From Pseudomonadota bacterium (GTDB lineage: Bacteria > Pseudomonadota > Gammaproteobacteria > JAADHS01): a DNA stretch of 64,000 nucleotides. The position numbers and the translations under genes are program-made. This document shows positions 23,582 to 31,334 of the stretch, piece by piece. The DNA is taken from positions 1 through 64,000 of the forward strand of contig JAKACW010000006.1 in NCBI GenBank assembly GCA_021821045.1, given 5' to 3'. Position 1 is the first letter of the stretch. The number at the start of each line of letters is the position of its first letter. Under the pieces are notes generated by a model. The model was given only the letters and a program-made list of their open reading frames with translations, was not told the DNA's origin and ran no database searches.

Positions 23582-24172
23582 ATGATCGAAATAATCCCAA
23601 ATTGGCATCCATTCTTTGTTCACTTTACCGTTGCGCTGGTTTCGATCAGCGTCGCATTTCACCTGCTTGCCCGTTTAGCGTCGACGGAGCCGTTGCGAGA
23701 GCATTGGCAGATCGTGGCGAACTGGACGTTGTGGAGTGGTGCATTGATCACCGTCATCACGGTAATTGCCGGGTGGTATGCCTACAATACGGTCGCCCAC
23801 GATGAGCCGTCCCATCAGGCGATGACGGTTCACCGCAACTGGGCGCTCGCGACGGCGGCGCTGGTTCTTCTTGCCGCGGCATGGTCGTGGTGGATTCACC
23901 GCAAGAAACACTCGGTTTCCGCCATATTGCTGGCGGTGCTGTTAACCTCCGGCGCGCTTGTAGGGATCACCGGCTGGCACGGGGCCGAGGCGGTATATCG
24001 CTATGGCTTGGGGGTGATGTCGCTGCCGGAGGCGGAAGGCGAGGGCCATGCGCACAGTCATGGTGATGATGGGCATGGCGGATCAAGTCATGACACTTTG
24101 ATGGATAGTCCGCATCAAAACGCGGTCTCACCGTCTAGCGAGGAGCATCATGACGACGGCCACAGTCATTAA
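23582..24172 (+). CDS. DUF2231-type membrane protein with His-rich tail
   Basis: The product is 196 aa. NWHPFFVHFTVALVSISVAFHLLARL is a DUF2231-like opening. There are four hydrophobic segments (residues of about 10-30, 45-65, 85-103 and 112-132). The C-terminal 45 residues are His/Asp-rich (GHAHSHGDDGHGGSSHD...EEHHDDGHSH), very likely metal-binding. It lies just downstream of copAB and may bind copper or zinc near the inner membrane. No enzymatic motif is visible. An intergenic 194 bp without an obvious gene follows. Confidence 0.7.
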   Translation: MIEIIPNWHPFFVHFTVALVSISVAFHLLARLASTEPLREHWQIVANWTLWSGALITVITVIAGWYAYNTVAHDEPSHQAMTVHRNWALATAALVLLAAAWSWWIHRKKHSVSAILLAVLLTSGALVGITGWHGAEAVYRYGLGVMSLPEAEGEGHAHSHGDDGHGGSSHDTLMDSPHQNAVSPSSEEHHDDGHSH

Positions 24173-24366
24173 TGTACACAATGTTCATTTTCGCGACGAA
24201 GCCGTTTTTCTGCTTGCGCCTTCGAAAAATGAGATTGAGCCGCTAGCGGCGTCTCGCATTCCGTTGGAAAAGGGCGGGAAGTTGCCGCGTCGTTTCATGG
24301 GAGAGACGAAAACGGACTTCATTTTATAGGTGCATCGCTTAGCGCTATCGTTGAAGGAGAAACTCA

Positions 24367-24480
24367 ATGCACGACGCAGGTGGAAGTTGGTTTATCGGCC
24401 ACGGTTTCGGCATGACGCTGATCTGGGGGATTGTAATTCTTGCACTCGCGGCGCTGGTGAAATACCTGTTTTTTCGGTAG
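24367..24480 (+). CDS. Single-pass small membrane protein (37 aa), not in ORF track
   Basis: ATG at 24367 is preceded by AAGGAGAAACTCA, a strong RBS at good spacing. The product MHDAGGSWFIGHGFG... has a soluble start with two His residues, then one hydrophobic helix (MTLIWGIVILALAALVKYLFF) and a terminal Arg. Small single-span proteins of this kind are common in copper operons of related bacteria. It may bind metal through its His residues or modulate a transporter. Function unknown. Confidence 0.6.
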   Translation: MHDAGGSWFIGHGFGMTLIWGIVILALAALVKYLFFR

Positions 24481-24585
24481 AGCGGAGGTGATCCGTATCC
24501 AGTCTCGCAATTTGGTGTCATATTTGGCCCGATATACTGGAGCGATCAGACAAAAAAAGGCGATAAATAACTCGGAGAACCAACT

Positions 24586-25638
24586 ATGAAGGCGAAGAAA
24601 ACGTTTTTGGCAGCGGTGCTTGTTACAAACGGGGGTTTGTTGTCGGAAGTTAGTGCGGAAAGTCTTTTATACGTGCCAACGGGCGAAAGCAACGAGATCG
24701 TGGTCATCGATGCGGCGACTCACAAAATTACAAACCGGATTGGTGAACTGGAAAACGCGCACGGACTCGCGGCCGCGCCCGACGGTGCTTATCTCGTGGC
24801 AGGAAGCCAAGATGAGTCTTCGGTCGCAGGCGAGTGGTCAGCCGATAAACCGGCTGCCGTGACAGAGGAAGAACACGAAGCGCACCACAAAGCAAGTGCC
24901 AGCGCCGGAAAGAGTTTTCTTTCCATCGTTAATCGCGAACACGGTCACGTGCAGCGACGTATCGCAGTCGAAGGCAGAACCCACCATACCGCGGTTTCGC
25001 CCAACGGAAAATTCGCGATTGCTGTTCACACAACGACGGGTGGAATATCTGTCGTTGATTTGGAGCAATCGACCGTCATCAAGAAGATTTCGACCGGAAG
25101 CACCCCCAACTATGCCGTATTCGATCAAGCGGGAGACTTTGTTTATGTCTCCAATGCCGGAGCGGGAACGGTGAGCAAAATCGCGACCGACAAGTGGGAA
25201 ATCGTAGAGCAGATTGCCGTTGGTAAGGGGCCGGAGCATCTTGAAATGGCGCCCGACGGAGAAACGCTCTTTGTCGTGAATGTGATCGACGGAACGGTTT
25301 CCGCAATCAATGTCGCCGATTCGAAGGTCGTTGCGACCTACGACGTCGGCAAGTCACCCCATGGTGCGTCCGTGTCGGCTGATGGAAAGTATCTGTTTGC
25401 GTCGGCCAAAGGCGAAGATCTCGTTATCCGAATTACGCTGGCTACCGGCGACAAGGCAAGGGCACCGGTGGCGCCGGAGCCCTATCACGTCTCTTACATT
25501 CGCGGCATCGACAAAGTGTATGTTTCGAGCCGCGCCGAACCCAAAATTTGGGTCATCGACCCGTTATCACTGAAAGTCGAAGATGCGATCGATATCGGCA
25601 GCGGTGTCGCGCATCAACTGGTGGAGATCGACCGGTGA
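24586..25638 (+). CDS. Periplasmic YVTN-type beta-propeller protein
   Basis: The product is 350 aa with a signal peptide (MKAKKTFLAAVLVTNGGLLSEVSA). Repeats of the YVTN/NHL kind run through it: LLYVPTGESNEIVVIDAATHKITNRI, HHTAVSPNGKFAIAVHTTTGGISVVDLE, YVSNAGAGTVSKIATD, LFVVNVIDGTVSAINVADSKVVATYDVGKSPHG. This is consistent with a seven-bladed propeller. An acidic/His insert (TEEEHEAHHKASASAG) interrupts an early blade. Related propellers occur beside copper and nitrite/nitrous-oxide genes. No catalytic motif is visible; a metal-binding or scaffold role is inferred. Confidence 0.7.
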   Translation: MKAKKTFLAAVLVTNGGLLSEVSAESLLYVPTGESNEIVVIDAATHKITNRIGELENAHGLAAAPDGAYLVAGSQDESSVAGEWSADKPAAVTEEEHEAHHKASASAGKSFLSIVNREHGHVQRRIAVEGRTHHTAVSPNGKFAIAVHTTTGGISVVDLEQSTVIKKISTGSTPNYAVFDQAGDFVYVSNAGAGTVSKIATDKWEIVEQIAVGKGPEHLEMAPDGETLFVVNVIDGTVSAINVADSKVVATYDVGKSPHGASVSADGKYLFASAKGEDLVIRITLATGDKARAPVAPEPYHVSYIRGIDKVYVSSRAEPKIWVIDPLSLKVEDAIDIGSGVAHQLVEIDR

Positions 25639-25692
25639 GCACGCCAAAAAAGTATGCGAAGACGATTTAACTTAACGTCGAGGAGAAAGAGC

Positions 25693-26115
25693 ATGATAAA
25701 CGCTGGGGCAGCGATACTTGCAGTGGTCGTATTGGTTTCCGGAAACGCCTTAGCCGCCGGTGTGGACCACACCCACTGCAGGGAGCCGGGCACGACCTAT
25801 GTCGAGAAAATGGGTATCGTGGATGAGGCGATTTTGCAGGAGCATATGGTCGAGATGGAGGACCAGGTACAAAGAGCGCGTCGCACGGAGGCGCGGAGCA
25901 GCCAACATCGAAAACTGCTGGAAATGCACATGCGTAGCATGCAGGCGGCGATGGAGAAGATTCACGAAGGCGTCGATGACGAGGAGTGTCTTCAACAAGC
26001 GCAGGACGTGGACGCTAACGACAGAATGCGCGCGATGGAAAAGCGCCTCCAGACCATGCAACGCATGATGGATCAAATGATCAAACATCAGGATGAAGCA
26101 GAGAAGGACAAGTAG
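25693..26115 (+). CDS. Met/His-rich helical periplasmic protein
   Basis: The product is 140 aa from the ATG at 25693, with GAGGAGAAAG upstream; the track's earlier start (25654) lacks an RBS. A signal peptide (MINAGAAILAVVVLVSGNALAAG) is followed by a long amphipathic helical protein rich in Met, His, Glu and Arg. Segments LQEHMVEMEDQVQRARR, LLEMHMRSMQAAMEKIHEG and MEKRLQTMQRMMDQMIKHQ stand out. The pattern is shared with the protein at 29936, which suggests paralogues. Met/His spacing on helices suggests Cu(I)/Ag(I) binding. The MerR gene follows 8 nt after the stop. Confidence 0.6.
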   Translation: MINAGAAILAVVVLVSGNALAAGVDHTHCREPGTTYVEKMGIVDEAILQEHMVEMEDQVQRARRTEARSSQHRKLLEMHMRSMQAAMEKIHEGVDDEECLQQAQDVDANDRMRAMEKRLQTMQRMMDQMIKHQDEAEKDK

Positions 26116-26123
26116 ACGGTCTT

Positions 26124-26528
26124 ATGAAGGTGAGCGAAATGGCGCGGGCGGCGGACGTCTCGCCGTCCACGGTCAGGTTTTATGTGCGCGCCAAACTGTT
26201 AAAGCCAAAGCGGGCGTCCAATGGCTATATGAAGTTCGGCGCAAGCGACTTGAAACGCTTGGTTTTTATTCGTCGTGCGTTGAAATTGGGTTATACGCTG
26301 GCGGATGTGAAAGCGATTGTGCACGACGCGGAAAAGGGCCAATCTCCCTGCCCCAGGGTACGACAGATTGTCGTACAACGAATGGACGAGAACGAACGAC
26401 GTTTGGCAGAAATGATTGCGCTGCAAGCGCGATTAAGGAAAGCGGCACGCCTATGGGAGCGCATGCCGGATCAGCCACCGACCGGTAATACGATATGTCA
26501 TCTGATCGAATCCATGGAGGATTCATAG
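26124..26528 (+). CDS. MerR-family metal-responsive regulator (CueR/ZntR-like)
   Basis: The product is 134 aa. The N-terminal winged HTH (VSEMARAADVSPSTVRFYVRAKLLKPKRASNGYMKFGASDLKRLVFIRRA) is followed by KLGYTLADVKAIVHDAEKG and a dimerisation helix. Potential metal ligands are Cys in SPCPRV (near the C79/C82 position of MerR proteins) and Cys/His in the C-terminal loop NTICHLIESM. Neither a full CueR CxxxxxxxC loop nor a MerR Cys triad is evident, so the metal is uncertain; copper is favoured by the P1B-1 ATPase downstream. It probably acts on the long-spacer promoter at 26532. Confidence 0.82.
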   Translation: MKVSEMARAADVSPSTVRFYVRAKLLKPKRASNGYMKFGASDLKRLVFIRRALKLGYTLADVKAIVHDAEKGQSPCPRVRQIVVQRMDENERRLAEMIALQARLRKAARLWERMPDQPPTGNTICHLIESMEDS

Positions 26529-26531
26529 CCG

Positions 26532-26562
26532 TTGACGTGTAAGCAGGTAACAGGTTTACCAT
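26532..26562 (+). promoter_or_regulatory. MerR-type promoter upstream of the copper ATPase
   Basis: TTGACG (26532-26537) and TACCAT (26557-26562) are separated by 19 bp, the overlong spacer typical of MerR-family promoters. The spacer contains a partial dyad GTAA-N13-TTAC (26539-26559). It lies between the merR-type gene and the ATPase gene, where such a site is expected. Confidence 0.5.
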
Positions 26563-26642
26563 CAGGCCGACAGTAAATGCCGTCTGTCGTCGCACTACAC
26601 TTTGTGCCGACCCGTCTAATGGGCGGCGAAACAGGAACCCAT

Positions 26643-29057
26643 ATGGCGAAAGACCCAGTTTGCGGGATGCAGGTTAGCGAAACCACCGCCCACCAATGGC
26701 GGGAGGGGGATCATACCTACCGCTTTTGCAGTGAGACCTGCCTGCACAAGTTCAAAAGCGATCCTGCGAGGTATCTAGAGAAGACTATGCCGATGGGCGG
26801 CCCGAGCGAGGCATCGCCGAGTGTAGGGGATGGCGCGACGTATACCTGTCCCATGCACCCCGAGATTCGGCAGCCCGATCCCGGCGCCTGTCCAAAATGC
26901 GGCATGGCGTTGGAGCGGAGTACAGTTTCGGCGCCCGTACAGAAAGTCGAATATACCTGCCCCATGCATCCCGAGATTGTGCAAGATCAGCCCGGCAGTT
27001 GCCCGAAGTGCGGAATGGCGCTCGAGCCGCGCACCGTAACAGCAGAGGAGGACGACGCAGAGCTTCGCGACATGACGCGACGGTTTTGGGTCAGTGCCGC
27101 ATTGGCGATTCCGGTGTTCTTAAGTGCGATGGGGGCGGAGTTTTGGCCCGAGGAAATGGCAAAGCTCGTCGAACCCAAGTTCCGTCAATGGATCGAATTC
27201 ATCTTAGCAACCCCCGCGGTGATTTGGGGCGGCTGGGTCTTTTACGTGCGAGCAGTTCGCTCGATTATGGCCCGTAGTCTAAACATGTTTACACTCATCG
27301 GTCTCGGCGTCGCCGTCGCGTGGATATACAGCGTAGTCGCCGTATTGGCGCCCGGCATTTTTCCGCGTTCAGTGTTCAATTCAATGGGCGTTGTTCCGGT
27401 GTATTTCGAAGCGGCAGCAGTTATTACTGCGCTGGTGTTATTGGGGCAAGTTCTTGAACTGCGGGCAAGAAGCCAAACGAACGCGGCAATCAAGTTACTG
27501 CTGGGCTTGGCTCCAAAAACCGCCCGCATTGTCCGCGACGACGGCCGGGAAGAGGATATACCCCTAGACCAAGTCCATATCGGGGACAAGCTGCGGATTC
27601 GCCCCGGCGAAAAGGTGCCGGTGGATGGGACGGTTGTCGAAGGTCAAAGCCACGTCGACGAATCCATGGTGACCGGGGAGCCGGTGCCGGTTGAGAAAAC
27701 GGCTGGCGCGAAAGTCATCGGAGCGACGGTAAACGGTACGGGCAGCTTGATGATGATGGCCGAAAAGGTCGGCGCCGACACATTACTCGCGCAAATTGTT
27801 CACATGGTGTCCGAGGCGCAGCGTTCGCGTGCTCCGATTCAACGGTTGGTAGACGTGGTTTCCGGCTATTTCGTGCCGGCGGTGGTGCTGATCGCCGTGG
27901 CCACGTTTGTCGTCTGGGCGATGTGGGGGCCGGAACCGCGATTGGCGCACGCGGTAATCAATGCGGTAGCCGTGCTGATTATCGCCTGCCCGTGTGCCCT
28001 CGGTTTGGCCACGCCCATGTCGATCATGGTTGGTACCGGGCGCGGGGCCACGATGGGCGTTCTTTTCAAAAACGCCGAGTCGTTGGAAGTGATGCGCAAG
28101 GTCGATACGCTGGTCGTCGACAAAACGGGAACTCTTACCGAAGGGCGCCCGGAGTTAGTGAGTGTTACCCCTGTCGAGGGAGCGGATGAGGCGGAGATGC
28201 TGCGGTTGGCCGCAAGCATCGAGCGGGCGAGCGAACACCCGTTGGCCGCAGCGATTGTTCGAGGAGCCGAAAAGCGCGAGATCAAGCTATCCGATGCAGA
28301 AAACTTCGAGTCTGTGACTGGAAAGGGCGTGGTCGGCGTGGTCGACGGACGTAACGTCGCTTTGGGGAATCTCAAGTTGTTGGAAGAGCTTAGCGTGAGT
28401 GCAGGCGACCTTCCTGCTCGGGCGGACGCGCTGCGTGGTGAGGGCCAGACCGTAATGTTTTTGGCCGTCGACGGTGTTGCAACCGGGCTTATCGGTGTGG
28501 CGGATCCCATCAAGGAAACCACGCCAGAAGCCATTCGATTCCTGCACGATGAGGGCATCCAAATCGTGATGCTGACGGGCGATAGCCAAAAAACCGCGGA
28601 GGCCGTGGCCGGAAAACTGGGTATCGATCGGGTGCAGGCCGAAGTCCTGCCCGATCAGAAAGCCAGTGCAGTAAAAATACTTCAGGAGGAGGGGCGGGTT
28701 GTGGCCATGGCCGGCGATGGAATCAACGACGCGCCCGCGCTGGCTCAGGCCCACGTCGGCATCGCCATGGGGACGGGAACGGACGTCGCGATGGAGAGCG
28801 CGGGAGTGACCCTGGTGAAAGGCGATCTGCGGGGAATCGTTCGGGCGCGAAGACTATCCGGCGCAACAATGCGCAATATCCGCCAAAATTTGTTTTTCGC
28901 TTTTGTTTATAACGCGTTGGGTGTTCCTGTGGCCGCTGGTGTGTTGTATCCGCTTACAGGATTACTGTTGTCGCCGATGATTGCGGCGGCCGCAATGAGT
29001 TTCAGTTCCGTGTCGGTTATTGCTAACGCATTGCGCTTGAGACGCACAAGCTTGTAG
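26643..29057 (+). CDS. copA2: P1B-1-type copper-exporting ATPase with YHS and two HMBD repeats
   Basis: The product is 804 aa from the ATG at 26643 (MAKDPVCGM); the upstream 22 codons in the track are unlikely. The N-terminus has a YHS domain (DPVCGM...[18 protein letters not shown]), then two heavy-metal-binding modules ([10 protein letters not shown] and [10 protein letters not shown], each followed by CPKCGMALE). ATPase motifs are all present: [28 protein letters not shown] (the CPC ion site), [19 protein letters not shown] and [13 protein letters not shown]8 MSFSS and the preceding YNALGVP indicate the Cu(I)/Ag(I) class. It pumps cytoplasmic Cu(I) to the periplasm. Symbol chosen only to distinguish it from the oxidase. 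Confidence 0.95.
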   Translation: MAKDPVCGMQVSETTAHQWREGDHTYRFCSETCLHKFKSDPARYLEKTMPMGGPSEASPSVGDGATYTCPMHPEIRQPDPGACPKCGMALERSTVSAPVQKVEYTCPMHPEIVQDQPGSCPKCGMALEPRTVTAEEDDAELRDMTRRFWVSAALAIPVFLSAMGAEFWPEEMAKLVEPKFRQWIEFILATPAVIWGGWVFYVRAVRSIMARSLNMFTLIGLGVAVAWIYSVVAVLAPGIFPRSVFNSMGVVPVYFEAAAVITALVLLGQVLELRARSQTNAAIKLLLGLAPKTARIVRDDGREEDIPLDQVHIGDKLRIRPGEKVPVDGTVVEGQSHVDESMVTGEPVPVEKTAGAKVIGATVNGTGSLMMMAEKVGADTLLAQIVHMVSEAQRSRAPIQRLVDVVSGYFVPAVVLIAVATFVVWAMWGPEPRLAHAVINAVAVLIIACPCALGLATPMSIMVGTGRGATMGVLFKNAESLEVMRKVDTLVVDKTGTLTEGRPELVSVTPVEGADEAEMLRLAASIERASEHPLAAAIVRGAEKREIKLSDAENFESVTGKGVVGVVDGRNVALGNLKLLEELSVSAGDLPARADALRGEGQTVMFLAVDGVATGLIGVADPIKETTPEAIRFLHDEGIQIVMLTGDSQKTAEAVAGKLGIDRVQAEVLPDQKASAVKILQEEGRVVAMAGDGINDAPALAQAHVGIAMGTGTDVAMESAGVTLVKGDLRGIVRARRLSGATMRNIRQNLFFAFVYNALGVPVAAGVLYPLTGLLLSPMIAAAAMSFSSVSVIANALRLRRTSL

Positions 29058-29089
29058 GGCGGTAAAGAGAAGCGCGGAGGTTTTGGGTG

Positions 29090-29596
29090 ATGTCGCAGTC
29101 CCAACATGACAATGGCGTAGTGGATCCGGTGTGTGGCATGCGGGTCAATGCCGATTTGAATCGGGTGATGTATCTCGAGATGGAATTCGCCTTCTGCTCC
29201 GAGCAGTGCAAGGAACGGTTTCTGGCCAATCCCGGTTTGTACGTCGGCAGGCCGGGAGAGCCGGCGCCCAAGCAGCGTGGCGAAGTGCTACTAAAAAGGC
29301 GTTCTATGAGCCTGGCGGACCCGCTACCCGATCAGGCGGCAGAGGAGTTGAAGTCGATGTTGGGCGGAATGATGGGCGTCAAATCCGTCTTGTTCAGCGC
29401 TGATCGATTGGATATTGAGTACGATTTGCTTGAGGCCACGGCGGCCCAGATCGAAACCGCTATCATGAATTTTGGTGTTCGGCTGGGGGATCGCTGGGTA
29501 GATCGTTTTAAGCGCGCGATCGTTCATGCAGTGGAAGAAGACGTTTTGGCGAGCCAGGAGGTGTCCCAATCGCACGGTCCGCGCGGATGCCATTGA
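29090..29596 (+). CDS. YHS-domain protein with ferredoxin-like C-terminal part
   Basis: The product is 168 aa from the ATG at 29090, with GGAGG upstream. A YHS domain (VDPVCGMRV...FAFCSEQCKERFLANPGLYVG) occupies residues of about 10-55. The following 75 residues (VLLKRRSMSLADPLPDQAAEELKSMLGGMMGVKSVLFSADRLDIEYDLLEATAAQIETAIMNFG) have the beta-alpha-beta rhythm of an HMA-like fold but lack a CxxC. It ends in GPRGCH, a possible soft-metal site. No signal peptide is present, so it is probably cytoplasmic. It may be a copper-binding partner of the ATPase encoded 32 nt upstream. Confidence 0.7.
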   Translation: MSQSQHDNGVVDPVCGMRVNADLNRVMYLEMEFAFCSEQCKERFLANPGLYVGRPGEPAPKQRGEVLLKRRSMSLADPLPDQAAEELKSMLGGMMGVKSVLFSADRLDIEYDLLEATAAQIETAIMNFGVRLGDRWVDRFKRAIVHAVEEDVLASQEVSQSHGPRGCH

Positions 29597-29633
29597 GCGA
29601 TTCGATCTGAACCCCTCTTCGAGGAGTGCGTCT

Positions 29634-29939
29634 ATGGAGCATCGTTGGTATAAAAGAAAGCTCGATCAAACCGCCGTTGAAGTTTTCCGTGAAGGCAGCT
29701 GGGTGGGGCATGGAACGTTGCGGGATTGCAGCTGCATGGGGGCGTTTGTCGAAGGCGAGATGAATGTTTATCAAGGGCAATTTGTGTCGCTCAAAGCGAA
29801 GCGACCCTATTCTAACGCCGACACTCCCGCGTTGCCGGCGTTAATTGTTCACAAAGAGCAGAGCGGGTTCGGCGTTATGTTTGTAGCGCGGGCCGACGTG
29901 GTTCGCAAGTTTACCAACCGACAAGGAGAGTCGAAATGA
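29634..29939 (+). CDS. PilZ-like domain protein
   Basis: The product is 101 aa from the ATG at 29634 (GAGGAG upstream); the track start at 29526 reads through a shadow. MEHRWYKRKLDQTAVEVFREGSWVGHGTLRDCSCMGAFVEGE resembles a PilZ start: RxxxR-like basic residues and (D/N)xSxxG replaced by DCSCMGAF. SGFGVMFV follows near the C-terminus. PilZ domains commonly bind cyclic di-GMP, but the binding motif here is imperfect. It overlaps the next Met-rich protein gene (ATGA), so it belongs to the copper operon. Its contribution there is unknown. Confidence 0.6.
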   Translation: MEHRWYKRKLDQTAVEVFREGSWVGHGTLRDCSCMGAFVEGEMNVYQGQFVSLKAKRPYSNADTPALPALIVHKEQSGFGVMFVARADVVRKFTNRQGESK

Positions 29940-30403
29940 AGAGGAAACAGGCAGTGCTGGCGGGTGTCGTGGCGATCGTCGCGACGGGCGTCGTGGCCGA
30001 CGACAAGCATCATGAGGGAAGCAGCGCCAAAACAATGCCCGGCGGGACGGGAATGCTGCATGAAGGCGGGATGCCCATGGTGGATATGAAAACCATGGAG
30101 GAACATATGGAGCAAATGCAGGCTACCCTGAATAAGGCCAGGGCGTCCAAGGATCCGAACGAACGTCAAGCGCTGCTGCAAAAACACATGCAGGAAATGC
30201 ACACCGGCATGGATATGATGAATCACATGGGGGGCATGATGATGCCACAGTCGGCCGGCGGCGCCATGGGTGGCGGCCCGGAGATGGCGCCGGGATCAAA
30301 ACAAATGCAGCAGCAACATGAGGTCATGCAGCAGCGAATGGACATGATGCAGAAGATGATGCAGCACATGATGGATCAACAAGCATTGATGATGGAGAAA
30401 TAG
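29936..30403 (+). CDS. Met/His-rich helical periplasmic protein
   Basis: The product is 155 aa. After a signal peptide (MKRKQAVLAGVVAIVATGVVA) come HHEGSS and a helical region extraordinarily rich in Met: MEEHMEQMQATLNKARA, HMQEMHTGMDMMNHMGGMMM and MQQRMDMMQKMMQHMMDQQALMMEK. The layout EHMxxM...LLxxHMxxMxxxM parallels the protein at 25693. Such Met clusters bind Cu(I)/Ag(I) in the periplasm. No catalytic motif is visible. It lies in a copper operon between PilZ-like and DUF2933-like genes. Confidence 0.65.
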   Translation: MKRKQAVLAGVVAIVATGVVADDKHHEGSSAKTMPGGTGMLHEGGMPMVDMKTMEEHMEQMQATLNKARASKDPNERQALLQKHMQEMHTGMDMMNHMGGMMMPQSAGGAMGGGPEMAPGSKQMQQQHEVMQQRMDMMQKMMQHMMDQQALMMEK

Positions 30404-30436
30404 TCGCCCTTACACCAACGCGAGGAGTCCCGACAC

Positions 30437-30676
30437 ATGAGCGAACAGTCAACCCGTACGCCCCCCGCGACCGGCGACCCCCCTCCGCAAAATCTGCGCT
30501 GGGCGTGGTGGGGATTTGTTGCCGTCGCGGGCTTTTTCTTGTTGTATGAGCACCTGGCGCATGTGATCGAGTGGTTGCCGTGGGTGCTTTTGCTGGCCTG
30601 CCCGCTACTGCATGTTTTTATGCGCGGCGGGCATGGCAGTCACTCTGATCAAGACAAAGGGCATCGGCATGAGTGA
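30437..30676 (+). CDS. DUF2933-like small membrane protein
   Basis: The product is 79 aa. A Pro-rich N-terminus is followed by two hydrophobic segments (residues of about 22-41 and 46-62: WAWWGFVAVAGFFLLYEHLAHV and WLPWVLLLACPLLHVFM) and a His/Gly-rich tail (RGGHGSHSDQDKGHRHE). The PWVLLLACPLLHVFMRGGHG signature fits the DUF2933 family, which recurs in copper-resistance clusters. Cys and His near the membrane face could bind copper. The stop lies inside the next gene. Confidence 0.7.
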   Translation: MSEQSTRTPPATGDPPPQNLRWAWWGFVAVAGFFLLYEHLAHVIEWLPWVLLLACPLLHVFMRGGHGSHSDQDKGHRHE

Positions 30677-31334
30677 TGTCGGACCTGAGTACGGCTTGTG
30701 GAGTTTGGCGATCATCAACGCGGTGGTGTTTATCGCGTTCGCATTTAGCTTTTTCAAGCCGCAAAGCAAAGCCGAGTGGCGCTCATTCGGCGCGTTTTCC
30801 GCGTTCTTGGTGGCGTTGTTCGCCGAGATGTATGGGTTTCCCTTAACCATTTATTTTTTGTCGGGCTGGCTGCAAAGCCGCTTCCCCGACGTAAATTGGT
30901 TGGCCCATGACGCCGGACATTTGCTGGAAATGATGTTCGGCTGGCGCGCCAATCCCCACCTCGGGCCGTTTCACATTCTTAGCATGATCTTCATTGGCGG
31001 CGGTTTTTGGTTGCTCTACGCCGCCTGGCCGGTGTTGTACCGCGCCGCAAAAACGGGTGCGTTGGCGACCACGGGCCCTTACGCCTATGTTCGACACCCG
31101 CAGTACGTCGCTTTTGTTCTGATCATGTTCGGCTTTCTGTTGCAGTGGCCGACCATTTTGACTTTATCGATGTTTCCGGTGTTGGTCTACATGTATACAC
31201 GTCTGGCGCGTCGCGAAGAGCGCGCGGTTCGCCAGGCGTTCGGATCGGCGTACGAGTCTTACGCCGCGGTTACACCGGCCTTTTGTCCGCGCGTTAGCCA
31301 ACTGGTGGGGAATGAGCGAAATCATGTTGGATAA
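30669..31334 (+). CDS. Isoprenylcysteine methyltransferase-like (ICMT/PEMT) membrane protein
   Basis: The product is 221 aa from the ATG at 30669; the track's 30612 start is a shadow. There are five or six hydrophobic segments. The C-terminal part has the ICMT/PEMT pattern TGPYAYVRHPQYVAFVLIMFGFLLQWPT and REERAVRQAFGSAYESYAAVTPAFCPR. This binds S-adenosylmethionine in the family; the methyl acceptor is unknown in bacteria. Similar genes often lie beside copper or heavy-metal determinants. It overlaps the genes on both sides, which indicates co-translation with the phosphorylase. Confidence 0.75.
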   Translation: MSDVGPEYGLWSLAIINAVVFIAFAFSFFKPQSKAEWRSFGAFSAFLVALFAEMYGFPLTIYFLSGWLQSRFPDVNWLAHDAGHLLEMMFGWRANPHLGPFHILSMIFIGGGFWLLYAAWPVLYRAAKTGALATTGPYAYVRHPQYVAFVLIMFGFLLQWPTILTLSMFPVLVYMYTRLARREERAVRQAFGSAYESYAAVTPAFCPRVSQLVGNERNHVG

